The notes under the pieces: model-generated | What the model was told of the DNA's origin: nothing | What the model saw: the letters and a program-made list of their open reading frames with translations, nothing else | Databases searched by the model: none | Made by a program: the position numbers and the translations under genes | Part shown: positions 52,901 through 62,991 of the stretch, piece after piece | Position numbering within the stretch: position 1 is the stretch's first letter | Layout of the letters: every line of letters starts with the position of its first letter | DNA from: Bin34 sp963422415 | GTDB lineage: Bacteria; Chloroflexota; Anaerolineae; Caldilineales; Caldilineaceae | Reading direction: 5' to 3' | Length of the DNA: 64,000 bases | Assembly (NCBI GenBank): GCA_963422415.1 | Contig: OY729430.1 | Location: 1,054,001 to 1,118,000, forward strand

Positions 52901-53929
52901 TCAGACATCCCCATTGTCCGAGTGGGGTTCTCCCAGCAGCAGGTGGCGCCATGCCTCCGGTGTGGAGACCAACCGATCCAAGGTCTCGTCACTTGGCCAA
53001 GTGGACGGGACAGCCGTGGCCCAATGTTGCAGCACTGCGTCGGCGGCGCCGGGCGCCGCCGCATCCAGCATGCGGTGCAGCATGCGACTCCATGTTTTCA
53101 GTTCTCCCTCAATTCTGCCCTCAGTCCTGCCCTTGCTTCTGGCCTGCATGAGAGGTATGTCCGCTACCCGGACCCATTTTCCCTGTTCTTCATGCCAACA
53201 TTGAATGTCATCCTCAACCCAGCGCAGAGACGCATCCAGCACCATGCTGTCCCTGCCTCCATCAGCGCCAGCGGCGATGGGACGATAGGCCTGCAGGATG
53301 TGAGGGGCGCCGTCTGCCGCATCCAGCGAGAATCCCTGAAGGGGGTCCCACTGTTGCTCGTCCACGATCCAGTACTCCCGGATCCCCATGCTGGCATACG
53401 CGAACATCTTCTTGTGCCAATCGTTGTCACGCTGACTCCGGTCCGAGTGAGAGGCCACCTCCACCGCCAACAGAGGCGTCCCATCTCGGTCATATCGATA
53501 GGATGCGTGCGATCGAGGCGGTGGTGGCCCAGTCCATACCGCCAGGTCCGGTTGCAAGGTGGAGGTATGCCGTACAGAGGCAAAGAAGCTGCCGGGAATC
53601 CCCATGATATTCACTTCCCGACTGACGTGGAGTGTCGCAGCAGACATCTGGATCAGAAGATTCAGGGCGCGGTCTACGTGATTCAAGGCTTCCGAATGTC
53701 CGTACGTGGGCGACATCATCCCCACCCCCAACACCACATAGTCCGGGTCCGTGGTATGTGTTTCCGTGTACTGGTACAGGTCGGGTCGATAGTCATAGTC
53801 CGGGATGTAATGGGGCAACGCGCGGATGTGCTGCAAGACGTCTGCGGAGGGTCGCTTCTGCAGATCCGAGTGGAGTCGGCGAGAGATGCGGGGCAAAGGG
53901 GTGTGGATTTCAAGCTGCGACTGCGACAT
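52901..53929 (-). CDS. Uma2-family putative restriction endonuclease-like protein
   Basis: PD-(D/E)XK-like domain of the Uma2 family, 342 residues, longer than the usual 180-200. The core (about 85-215) has LQPDLAVWTG, PLLAVEVASHSD with the probable catalytic Glu, KMFAYASMGIREYWIVD. Beyond it are an RSKGRTEGRIEGE coiled segment and a C-terminal tail of unknown role (LQHWATAVPSTWPS). Biological function of the family is unsettled; many copies occur in cyanobacteria and Chloroflexota. No methyltransferase or specificity gene lies beside it. Confidence 0.88.
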   Translation of the reverse strand: MSQSQLEIHTPLPRISRRLHSDLQKRPSADVLQHIRALPHYIPDYDYRPDLYQYTETHTTDPDYVVLGVGMMSPTYGHSEALNHVDRALNLLIQMSAATLHVSREVNIMGIPGSFFASVRHTSTLQPDLAVWTGPPPPRSHASYRYDRDGTPLLAVEVASHSDRSQRDNDWHKKMFAYASMGIREYWIVDEQQWDPLQGFSLDAADGAPHILQAYRPIAAGADGGRDSMVLDASLRWVEDDIQCWHEEQGKWVRVADIPLMQARSKGRTEGRIEGELKTWSRMLHRMLDAAAPGAADAVLQHWATAVPSTWPSDETLDRLVSTPEAWRHLLLGEPHSDNGDV

Positions 53930-54119
53930 GGCGAGGATGCGGACCGGAAGGATGTTGACACCGTCAGTGTACTACGTGTGGCAAAAGTGCCTTGGCGCCG
54001 GCAAGCGGGTGCGTGAAGCCGTCCCCCGCCAGTTCCTCTGTGCCGTGCCGGTTGGCATCTCTCCACAGATCCGGGAAAGGCGTCTCGAATTGCCCGACAG
54101 AAGTCGGTCGAGCAAATGC

Positions 54120-54147
54120 ATACAGGCCGCCGAAAGGCGGCCTGTAT
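54120..54147 (-). terminator. Terminator-like hairpin after the aldo/keto reductase gene
   Basis: A perfect 12-bp stem (54120-54131 with 54136-54147) with a 4-base loop (GAAA on the plus strand) lies 26 bases past the reductase stop. The following minus-strand bases (GCATTTGC) hold only a short T-run. It is the strongest simple hairpin in the window. Confidence 0.6.
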
Positions 54148-54172
54148 TGTCTTGTGGGACGGACCTGTGAAC

Positions 54173-55210
54173 TTACGCCGGAGTGGGAGAGTCCGGGTCG
54201 ATCAGCACCCGGTCCTTGAGTTCGGTCCAGAAATCGGAAGGAATGTCCATCACCATATTGGCCAGGTTCTGTTGCACTTCCTCCACGGACTTCATGCCCG
54301 GGATGACCGCAGCCACCGCGGAGTGGCCCAGCGGGAACTGCAGGGCGGCTGCCTGCAGCGTGATGCCATGCCGGATGCACATGGCCTCCATGCCCTTGAC
54401 CTTCTGCAGAATCCGTGCCGGCGGCTCTTGATAGTTGTAGTGGGAGCCCTCAATGGCACCCGTGGCCAGTATGCCCGAGTTGTAGGGCCCGCCAATGATG
54501 ATGCTGATGCCCTTCTCCTGGCACATGGGCAGAAATTCGGACAAGGGACCCTGTTCCAACAGGGTATAGCGTCCGGCCAGCAGAAAACAGTCAAACTGCC
54601 CGGCTTCAGCGAACTGGGCCAACATTTGCCACTGGTTCATGCCCAGACCAATGGCCTTGACCAGTCCCTGGTCCCGCATGTTAGACAGAATGGGATAGGC
54701 ATTCTCCATGGCCTCGGCAAAGTGGCTGTATTCAGCTTGGAAGGCTTCTCCGGTTTCCGTGCTCTTGCCTTCGTCCGGGTCATGCATGAGCAGGATGTCG
54801 ATGTACTCCAACTGCAGCCGTTCCAGACTGCCTTCGATCGAGTCCCGAATGCCTTGGGCCGAATAGTCCATGGCGATCTTGGCCTTGGCCGAGCCGGGAA
54901 ACAGCGAGTCCTCTTTCTCTCCAGCGACCAAGGGCTGCAGCCGCCAGCCCACTTTGGAGGAAACGAAGAAACTGTCCCGGGGCACGCCCTGAAAAGCCCG
55001 GCCCAAGCGGGTTTCACTCAGTCCTTGGCCGTACAGCGGCGCGGTGTCAAAGTAATTCAATCCGGCCTTGATGGCCTTCTGCACTACCTCGGCGCCTTGT
55101 TCGTCGGTAATGGCCTCGTACATGTTGCCGAAGCCCGTGCCGCCCACGCTCAGCGTGGAGACTTCGATATCAGTGCTGCCGAGTCGTCTTTTTGCAAAAT
55201 GCTGGGTCAT
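54173..55210 (-). CDS. Aldo/keto reductase, D-threo-aldose-1-dehydrogenase-like
   Basis: NAD(P)-dependent oxidoreductase of the AKR superfamily, 345 residues, TIM-barrel fold. The catalytic set is visible: Asp in FDTAPLYG with its Tyr, Lys in VSSKVGW and His in LLMHDPD. The N-terminal RRLGSTDIEVSTLSVGG is standard. The Gly-rich spacing and LLMHDPDEG place it near aldose dehydrogenases acting on fucose- or arabinose-like sugars; this is a tentative reading. It is a single gene and is followed by a strong hairpin. Confidence 0.9.
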   Translation of the reverse strand: MTQHFAKRRLGSTDIEVSTLSVGGTGFGNMYEAITDEQGAEVVQKAIKAGLNYFDTAPLYGQGLSETRLGRAFQGVPRDSFFVSSKVGWRLQPLVAGEKEDSLFPGSAKAKIAMDYSAQGIRDSIEGSLERLQLEYIDILLMHDPDEGKSTETGEAFQAEYSHFAEAMENAYPILSNMRDQGLVKAIGLGMNQWQMLAQFAEAGQFDCFLLAGRYTLLEQGPLSEFLPMCQEKGISIIIGGPYNSGILATGAIEGSHYNYQEPPARILQKVKGMEAMCIRHGITLQAAALQFPLGHSAVAAVIPGMKSVEEVQQNLANMVMDIPSDFWTELKDRVLIDPDSPTPA

Positions 55211-56064
55211 ACCGAACCTCTAATTGGGCTATTCTCAGGGGGCAGATTGTGCTCCGGCCAAGCCTGTTCTGCAGAAGGTGGTCTCTTGTCCCAAACCCAC
55301 TGCAACGTTCGCCGGATACAGATGCTCAGAAGGTCCTTGTTCCAAGTGTAAATGGCAATCTTGCGGTCTGGCTGGACACGCGCTCTGCATCCAGTTCCCT
55401 CTGACAGCTCGGCACATCGGGCTATCAGCGATTTTCCGAAACCTTTAGGCAGCTAATTATACCCTGCTCTCTGTACACTCGCCGGATAGCTTGCTACGGG
55501 CCGCCGCCCATCTCCCGTGAAACCGTGTTCACTACGACGCAAGCTGTCCGCGGGTCTTGGCTCCCCGTACGGTGCAGGATGGGCTCTCCCGCCATGAGAG
55601 TTTCCCGGATCATGGCTGATTCTTGGCGTTTACGTCTGCTGAGGATGGACTTGTTCAGTCAACGCCGCGGGATGCTCAAGTCAGTGGTCAGCATGTCGCT
55701 TAATCCCCAATGCGTAAGTGCCTGATCCGCGTTTCAGCTGGATGCGATCCCAGAATTCATGTGTTTTCTCATGGACCGGGCTGACCAACTCTTTGCCGCG
55801 CTGAAGGTGGCTGCCGGTTCTGTGTCACGAGGTGACAGGTTCGTGATTGCAACTGCACAGCTGCTCACCAATGCAGGCCGGGATCTTCTTGACTATGACG
55901 AGATTCTGGACCAACTTGTATCATTGCGCGGCGAGGTCATGGACACCGCCTAGGCACAGATATGACGCCGGTCTAGCGGCGCAAGCGAAAATGTCTCCTA
56001 ACCGTGTTGCGCTCTGTGTCATCGCGGGCAAGGTCCACCTGATGGCTTGGACTTTGGGCTGTGG
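55211..56064. other. Long gap between the aldo/keto reductase and mreB genes
   Basis: About 850 bp with no secure gene. One short plus-strand frame at 55759-55953 is listed separately. The rest has no coding character, tRNA or strong hairpin. Confidence 0.5.
55759..55953 (+). CDS. Short hypothetical frame
   Basis: A 64-residue frame with helix-like, natural composition: DQLFAALKVAAGSVSRGD, then FVIATAQLLTNAGRDLLDYD and EILDQLVSLRGEVMDTA. It has no ribosome-binding site and no recognised family. A second ATG at 55771 is an alternative start. It could be a small gene or the tail of a lost one. Confidence 0.25.
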   Translation: MCFLMDRADQLFAALKVAAGSVSRGDRFVIATAQLLTNAGRDLLDYDEILDQLVSLRGEVMDTA

Positions 56065-57066
56065 CTACAGGATTTCCGGCAGACTGCGGCGCATGATCTG
56101 GTAGTTCTCCAAGGCCCTGCCGGCTCCCAGAGCCACACAGGCCAAGGGATTGTCCGCCACATAGCAGGGCACTCCCAGCTGCTGGGTCAGCCGCTCGGCC
56201 AGGAAGCGCAGCTGAGCCCCACCACCGGTCAATACAATGCCGCGATCGATGATGTCCGAAGCCAGTTCCGGCGGAGTCTGTTCCAAAGTGGATCGAATGG
56301 TGGTGATGATGGCGCTGAGGGGGTCTTCGATGGCCTCCGTGACCTCGCTGCTGGTCAGGGGCGTGGTGCGAGGCAGTCCGTTCACCTGGTCCCGGCCCTT
56401 CACCTCTATGCTGGAGTCGTATTCCATGGGCAGAGCGCTGCCCAGGTTGATCTTCACTTCCTCGGAGGTCTGTTCCCCAATCAAGAGGCTGTACTTCTTG
56501 CGCACATAGTTGGCAATGGCTTCGTCGATGCGGTTTCCGCCGGTGCGGATGCTGCTCCATACCACGATGTCGTACATGGAGACCACCGCGGCCTCGGTGG
56601 TGCCGCCTCCGAAATCGACCACCATGTTGCCTGTGGGAGTGCCAATGGGCATACCGGCGCCGTATGCGGCGGCCAGAGGTTCTGGAATCAGGTAGGCGGC
56701 TCCGGCTCCGGCCTGCATGGCCGCATCGTGCACCGCGCGCTCTTCCACGCTGGTCACTCCCTTCGGAGTCGAAATCATGACCCGCGGCTTGAAGAGGGGA
56801 CGACGACCGGTCACGCTGCGGATGAAGAAACGCAGCATGGCCTCCGTCACGTCAAACTTGGCAATGACGCCGTTCTGCAAAGGCCGCTCCACCTGGATGC
56901 TGTCCGGATTGCGGCCCAGCATGTCGTAGGCCTCGTACCCGACGGCGACCATTTGGTTGCCGCGCACGGCGACCACCGAAGGCTCCTGCTTGACAATGCC
57001 TTGGCCAGTGACATACACCAGTACGTTGACAGTGCCTAGGTCAATGCCGATTTGCTTTTGTAGCAT
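56065..57066 (-). CDS. mreB: Rod shape-determining protein MreB
   Basis: Actin-like protein whose filaments under the membrane guide cell-wall synthesis and rod shape. It has 333 residues, the usual length. Phosphate-binding motifs are IGIDLGTVNV and VDFGGGTTEAAV, with the adenosine loop IVLTGGGAQLRFL. The start MLQKQIGIDLGT at 57066 matches the family, although no ribosome-binding site precedes it; a frame to 57153 adds 29 unlikely residues. MreC, MreD and RodA genes are not nearby. The gene lies directly downstream of the ATP synthase operon on the same strand. Confidence 0.95.
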   Translation of the reverse strand: MLQKQIGIDLGTVNVLVYVTGQGIVKQEPSVVAVRGNQMVAVGYEAYDMLGRNPDSIQVERPLQNGVIAKFDVTEAMLRFFIRSVTGRRPLFKPRVMISTPKGVTSVEERAVHDAAMQAGAGAAYLIPEPLAAAYGAGMPIGTPTGNMVVDFGGGTTEAAVVSMYDIVVWSSIRTGGNRIDEAIANYVRKKYSLLIGEQTSEEVKINLGSALPMEYDSSIEVKGRDQVNGLPRTTPLTSSEVTEAIEDPLSAIITTIRSTLEQTPPELASDIIDRGIVLTGGGAQLRFLAERLTQQLGVPCYVADNPLACVALGAGRALENYQIMRRSLPEIL

Positions 57067-57114
57067 GGGGAGCGACGATTTGCAATGAAGGGCGGATGGA
57101 CGGTGAAAGGATGA

Positions 57115-57140
57115 CCTCTTGTCTGCGATCAGACAAGAGG
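57115..57140 (-). terminator. Hairpin between atpC and mreB
   Basis: A perfect 11-bp stem (57115-57125 with 57130-57140) with a 4-base loop, about 100 bases after the atpC stop and 50 bases before the mreB start. The minus-strand sequence after it (TCATCCTTTCAC) has a short T-run. It probably ends the ATP synthase transcript, or partly so, leaving some read-through into mreB. Confidence 0.55.
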
Positions 57141-57236
57141 GACGGGAATGCAAGACACAGATCCAAGGTCCCGGATCTGCACCTATCCAGTTGGATCATC
57201 AGGGCCACTGGCAGCACAGGCCAAGATGCCAGTGGT

Positions 57237-57668
57237 TCAAGCGACGGGCGAAGAGGAGCGTCGCCGTTTTCTGCGCTCCGCCACCCGCAGACGGGTTTGA
57301 CTGCGTCGCAGAGCGGCCAGATGTACCGGCGAGGGCACGGGGCCGTCGGCTGCCTGCAACGCTTGTTCCGCTTGCTGCCGTGCTTCCTCGGCCCGGATCT
57401 CGTCGATTTCCTCGCTCCGTTCCGCCGTGTCGGCCAGAATGGTCACCTTGTCGGGCCGAACCTCGGCCAGACCTCCGCCTACGGCCAGCGCTTCGATTTC
57501 CTCACCGTTCAAGGTAAGCACAATCTCTCCTGCAGCCAAGGTGGTGAGCAGCGGCACATGGCCCTTCATCACCCCCATCTGACCCGCGGCGCCGGGCAGG
57601 AGCACCATGTCGGCCTGCTGCGACAGCAGCAGGCGTTCCGGCGTGACAATTTCGACCAAAAGAGGCAT
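57237..57668 (-). CDS. atpC: ATP synthase F1 epsilon subunit
   Basis: Central-stalk subunit that couples rotation to catalysis and can inhibit ATP hydrolysis. It has 143 residues: an N-terminal beta sandwich (VEIVTPERLLLSQQADMVLLPG, GHVPLLTTL) and a C-terminal helical hairpin rich in Glu, Ala and Arg. The last ten residues are strongly basic (RRKRRR), unusual for the family. It is the final gene of the operon, 26 bp after atpD. Confidence 0.95.
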   Translation of the reverse strand: MPLLVEIVTPERLLLSQQADMVLLPGAAGQMGVMKGHVPLLTTLAAGEIVLTLNGEEIEALAVGGGLAEVRPDKVTILADTAERSEEIDEIRAEEARQQAEQALQAADGPVPSPVHLAALRRSQTRLRVAERRKRRRSSSPVA

Positions 57669-57694
57669 GGTATGGCAATCCCCCGGTTCGGGAC

Positions 57695-59101
57695 CTAGTT
57701 CTCGGCCCTGAGGGAGACGGCCTTTTGTTGGGCTTCCTCAATGGTTCCCACCATGTAGAAGGCCTGTTCCGGCAAGTCGTCGTGATCTCCTTCCAGAATC
57801 TGGCTGAAGCCGTCAAGGGTCTCCTCAATCTTGACAAACCGGCCTTCAATGCCCGTGAAGGCCTCGGCCACAAACATGGGCTGGGTGAGAAACCGCTGAA
57901 TCTTGCGTGCTCGGGAGACGGCCAGCTTGTCGTCTTCGCTGAGTTCCTCCACGCCCAGAATGGCGATGATGTCCTGCAAATCCCGATAGCGCTGCAGAAT
58001 CTGCTGAATGCCGCGGGCTACTGCGTAGTGCTTCTCGCCCAGAATGATCGGGTCCAGAATGCGGCTGGTGGAGCCCAGAGGATCCACCGCTGGGAAGAGG
58101 GCCTGGTCGGCCAAGGAACGTTCCAGCGTAATGGTCGCGTCCAAATGGGCGAAGGTGGTCGCGGGCGCCGGATCGGTGTAGTCGTCGGCCGGCACGTAGA
58201 CCGCCTGCATCGAGGTGATGGAACCGGTGTGCGTAGAGGTGATGCGTTCCTGCAGTTCCCCCATGTCCGTGCCCAGGGTAGGGGCGTAGCCCACGGCGCT
58301 GGGCAGGCGCCCCAGCAGCGCGGAGACTTCGGATCCGGCTTGCACGAAACGGAAAATGTTGTCAATGAAGAGCAGCACGTCCCGGCCTTCGTCCCGAAAA
58401 TATTCGGCCATGGTCACGCCGGTCAAGCCTACGCGCAAACGGGCTCCGGGCGGCTCGTTCATCTGTCCGAAAACCAGCGTGGTGGAGTCGATCACCCCTG
58501 AATCCCGCATTTCGTGCCACAGGTCGTTGCCTTCCCGGCTGCGTTCTCCTACCCCTGCAAAGACGGAGTAGCCACTGTGGAACTCCGCCACGTTGTGAAT
58601 GAGTTCCTGGATCACCACGGTCTTGCCCACGCCGGCGCCGCCGAAAATGCCGGTCTTGCCGCCCTTGGTGAAGGGGGCGATCAGATCCACCACCTTGAGT
58701 CCGGTCTCGAAGACCTCCGCCTTGGTGGAACGGTCGGAAAAGGGTGGAGGCTGGCGGTGAATGGGATAGTAGGCCGCGGCTTCCACCGGTTCATCGGAGT
58801 CGATGGGCTGGCCCGTCACGTTGAAGATGCGGCCCAGCGTACCGGGTCCGACCGGCACGGAAATGGGCTCGCCCTGCGAGGTGACCGGCATGCCGCGGCG
58901 CAATCCGTCAGTGGAACCCATGGACACGGTGCGCACTGAATTGCCGCCCAAGTGCTGCTGCACCTCGCACACCAATTCTTCGCCTTCGTCCATGGGGACG
59001 AAGATCGCGTCATGGATCTCCGGGAGGTCGCCGTCGGGAAAAGCGCAGTCGACCACAGGGCCGATGACGCGCGTGACAGTGCCCTTGATGTCTGAGGCCA
59101 T
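57695..59101 (-). CDS. atpD: ATP synthase F1 beta subunit
   Basis: Catalytic subunit of F1. It has 468 residues. Walker A is GGAGVGKTVV with Lys160, followed by GERSREGNDLWHEM and the Walker B FIDNIFRF. The catalytic Glu follows in AGVGERSREG. The C-terminal part has QRYRDLQDIIAILG and SQPMFVAEAFTG-like sequence (LTQPMFVAEAFTG), all standard. It starts at ATG 59101, 34 bp after atpG. Confidence 0.98.
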   Translation of the reverse strand: MASDIKGTVTRVIGPVVDCAFPDGDLPEIHDAIFVPMDEGEELVCEVQQHLGGNSVRTVSMGSTDGLRRGMPVTSQGEPISVPVGPGTLGRIFNVTGQPIDSDEPVEAAAYYPIHRQPPPFSDRSTKAEVFETGLKVVDLIAPFTKGGKTGIFGGAGVGKTVVIQELIHNVAEFHSGYSVFAGVGERSREGNDLWHEMRDSGVIDSTTLVFGQMNEPPGARLRVGLTGVTMAEYFRDEGRDVLLFIDNIFRFVQAGSEVSALLGRLPSAVGYAPTLGTDMGELQERITSTHTGSITSMQAVYVPADDYTDPAPATTFAHLDATITLERSLADQALFPAVDPLGSTSRILDPIILGEKHYAVARGIQQILQRYRDLQDIIAILGVEELSEDDKLAVSRARKIQRFLTQPMFVAEAFTGIEGRFVKIEETLDGFSQILEGDHDDLPEQAFYMVGTIEEAQQKAVSLRAEN

Positions 59102-59135
59102 CTAGCTGGTTCTCCTGTTTCTGCTGGGGCCCGGG

Positions 59136-60017
59136 CTATGCAGCATGGGCTTGTTCCAAGGCGGCGGTGCCGCCCACAATATCCATTAGTTCGCTGGTGA
59201 TGCCTTCCTGGCGGGCCTTGTTGAAGCGCAGCGTCAGGTCTTCCAGCAAGTCGTCGGCGGCTTCCGTGGCATTGCGCATCGCCACCATGCGCGCCGAGTA
59301 TTCGCTGGCCAGCGACTCGTATACCGCCCGGACAATTTGGATCTCGGTGAATTCCAGTATGGCCCGCTCCAGCACCGTCTCGGCATCGGGCTCGAAGACA
59401 TAGTCAGGGGCCATGGACACGGACGGCGTGGCCGGCACCACAGGCAGCAGCTGCACAGAGACCGGATTCTGCACCAGGGTGTTCACGAAATCCGTGTAGA
59501 CCAGTTGCACCTTGTCGAATGCACCTTCCCGATAATCGTCAATCAGCAGGCGTGTCACCGGCGCCAGATCGGCGCGCGACGGTGCGTCCGGCAAGCCGTG
59601 GAATTCGCCATGCACCACGGGATCGTATCGGTTGAACCAGTCCCGGCCCTTGCGGCCGATGGTCACTGCACAGGCTTCGGAGCCCGTGGCGCGCGCCGCC
59701 GCGATTTCCTGGGCTCCCAGCCGAATTACATTGGCATTGAATCCGCCGGCCAGACCGCGGTCGCCTGAGATCAACACCACGCAGATCTTCTTGACATCCC
59801 GGCCTTGCAAGAGGGAATTGAGATTGCTTTCCACTACGGGCAGGCGGGCCATGTAGTGCAGCACGTCAAAGGCCTTTTCCGCGAAGGGACGGGTGGCCAG
59901 CACCATCTGCTGGGCTCGGCGCATGCGCGATGCGGCCACGGCCTCCATGGCGCGCGTCACTTGCTTGATGTTCGCGACGGACTTGATGCGGCGCTGGATT
60001 TCGCGGGTGTTGGCCAT
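59136..60017 (-). CDS. atpG: ATP synthase F1 gamma subunit
   Basis: Rotating central shaft of F1. It has 293 residues. The N-terminal helix TREIQRRIKSVANIKQVTRAMEAVAASRMRRAQ-type sequence (seen as RRIKSVANIKQVT and AMEAVAASRMRRA), the middle GDRGLAGGFNANV and the C-terminal helix SLASEYSARMVAMRNATEAA are diagnostic. The C-terminus DIVGGTAALEQA is also standard. It lies between atpA and atpD. Confidence 0.97.
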   Translation of the reverse strand: MANTREIQRRIKSVANIKQVTRAMEAVAASRMRRAQQMVLATRPFAEKAFDVLHYMARLPVVESNLNSLLQGRDVKKICVVLISGDRGLAGGFNANVIRLGAQEIAAARATGSEACAVTIGRKGRDWFNRYDPVVHGEFHGLPDAPSRADLAPVTRLLIDDYREGAFDKVQLVYTDFVNTLVQNPVSVQLLPVVPATPSVSMAPDYVFEPDAETVLERAILEFTEIQIVRAVYESLASEYSARMVAMRNATEAADDLLEDLTLRFNKARQEGITSELMDIVGGTAALEQAHAA

Positions 60018-60033
60018 GATCCTGCCTCGGCGT

Positions 60034-61548
<1,515 letters not shown>

Positions 61549-61597
61549 GCTGTTGTGCTTCCTTTGTGCCGGCGGCTGTCGGGAACGGGGAACGACT

Positions 61598-62125
61598 TCA
61601 CACCGATGCCATCACCTGGTCCCGCAAGGCCTGCAGACTACTGGATACGGAGAGATCGGTCAGGTTGTCGCCGACGCGGATGCGCAGTCCGCCGATGATG
61701 CTGGCATCCACCAGGAACTGAATGTCCAGATCCTGGCCGTGTTCCGCGGTCAGTTTCTGGCGCAAGGTCTCCTGTTGGGCTTCGAGCAGCGCCACTGCAC
61801 TGGTGACCTGGGCCTTGGTCGGTCCCGAGGCGCCGGCGAGTCGGGATTGCAGGGCCGCGGCAATCTCAGGCAGCAGATCCAACTGATCTTCCGTAGCCAG
61901 CATGGTTACAAGATTGACCAGCGCCGGATCGATGTCCGCGGGCAGGGACTGCCGTAGGGCGGCGTGCAATTGCGCCTCGTCCTGGCGTGCCACGCGCACC
62001 TCGGTGCGCAGGGCCTTGCCGTCTGCCAGCCGCCGGGACAGATCTCGCAGTTGGGTCTGCCAGATTTCCAGCTTGGCGGCCAGAAAGGCATTGGCAAACT
62101 CCGGAGCCGTGGTCGTTGCGGCCAT
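61598..62125 (-). CDS. atpH: ATP synthase F1 delta subunit
   Basis: Peripheral-stalk protein that joins F1 to the b subunits. It has 175 residues. The family is poorly conserved; the helical N-terminal bundle and the C-terminal EDQLDLLPEIAAALQSRL followed by the usual TSAVALLEAQQETLRQKLTA-like stretch and LVDASIIGGLRIRVGD fit. Gene position between atpF and atpA supports the call. The start is 3 bp after the atpF stop. Confidence 0.92.
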   Translation of the reverse strand: MAATTTAPEFANAFLAAKLEIWQTQLRDLSRRLADGKALRTEVRVARQDEAQLHAALRQSLPADIDPALVNLVTMLATEDQLDLLPEIAAALQSRLAGASGPTKAQVTSAVALLEAQQETLRQKLTAEHGQDLDIQFLVDASIIGGLRIRVGDNLTDLSVSSSLQALRDQVMASV

Positions 62126-62128
62126 GAC

Positions 62129-62632
62129 TCAACTCCGCTTGCCGTCGGCCATCAAGGACGCGATGAACTGCTCCTGGTCCACGGGGTTCTGCAGTTCGCG
62201 CTCCAGAATGCGCTCCGCGCCCAACATGGCCAGTTCCGCTATTTGACGCTGCGCGTCGTGCAAGACGGCTTCCTTCTGGGCTTCCGCCTCCTGTTGTGCC
62301 CGCTGTCGGATCTCCGTGGCGTCCTCTTCGGCCCGGGTACGAATCGACTGGGTCGCATGGTCCGCGTCGCGGGTGGCCGTAGCCCGAATCTGTTGCGCTT
62401 CGTTGCGGGCCTCCTCCAGGATCTTCTGCTTGGTCCGCTCCGCTTCCGCGGCGGCGACCTTGGCTACTTCCGCTTGCTTGATGCCTTCCGCGATCCGCTC
62501 TCGGCGCGCGATCAAGGTGCGACGCAGGGGATTGTAGAGCAATGAGGTCAGCAACAGCATGATGACCACGAAGTTGACCACTTGGGATATGAATCCCATG
62601 CCGTTGATGCCCAAGGTGTTTAAAGCATCCAT
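62129..62632 (-). CDS. atpF: ATP synthase F0 b subunit
   Basis: Membrane-anchored peripheral stalk. It has 167 residues: one membrane helix (about 13-33, FISQVVNFVVIMLLLTSLLY) followed by a long charged coiled coil rich in Glu, Ala, Arg and Gln. A strong GGAGGTAA site precedes ATG 62632. It lies between atpE and atpH. Confidence 0.95.
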   Translation of the reverse strand: MDALNTLGINGMGFISQVVNFVVIMLLLTSLLYNPLRRTLIARRERIAEGIKQAEVAKVAAAEAERTKQKILEEARNEAQQIRATATRDADHATQSIRTRAEEDATEIRQRAQQEAEAQKEAVLHDAQRQIAELAMLGAERILERELQNPVDQEQFIASLMADGKRS

Positions 62633-62673
62633 TTGTTACCTCCACCGGTTCAGGGACAGGACATGCCCTAGGC

Positions 62674-62901
62674 CTAGCCGAACTTGATCAGCAGTGAAAT
62701 GACCAGACCATAAATGGCAATGGCCTCTGCAAAGGCGATGGTGATGAACATGTTCTGCTGCACAATGCCGACGGCCTCGGGATTGCGCCCCATGGCTTCC
62801 ACGGCCTTGGCCCCGATCAGGCCTACGCCGATACCGGGCCCGATGGCCCCGAGGCCAATGGCCAGCGCCGAACCAATTTCCTTTGCGGCATCAAGTTCCA
62901 T
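62674..62901 (-). CDS. atpE: ATP synthase F0 c subunit
   Basis: Proton-carrying ring subunit. It has 75 residues in two membrane helices joined by the polar loop RNPEA (residues 39-43). The ion-binding carboxylate is Glu59 in FITIAFAEAIAIYGL. The first helix has GPGIGVGLIG without the Gln of sodium-binding rings, and the residue after Glu59 is Ala, not Ser, so proton coupling is more likely than sodium coupling. It lies between atpB and atpF. Confidence 0.97.
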   Translation of the reverse strand: MELDAAKEIGSALAIGLGAIGPGIGVGLIGAKAVEAMGRNPEAVGIVQQNMFITIAFAEAIAIYGLVISLLIKFG

Positions 62902-62991
62902 CGTTGCACTCCTTGGTGATCCTGACTACTCTACTAACTTGCGAATAAAGGCTTGAGAGAACGCGGGCATTGGCATGCAGACTGCGGCCGC

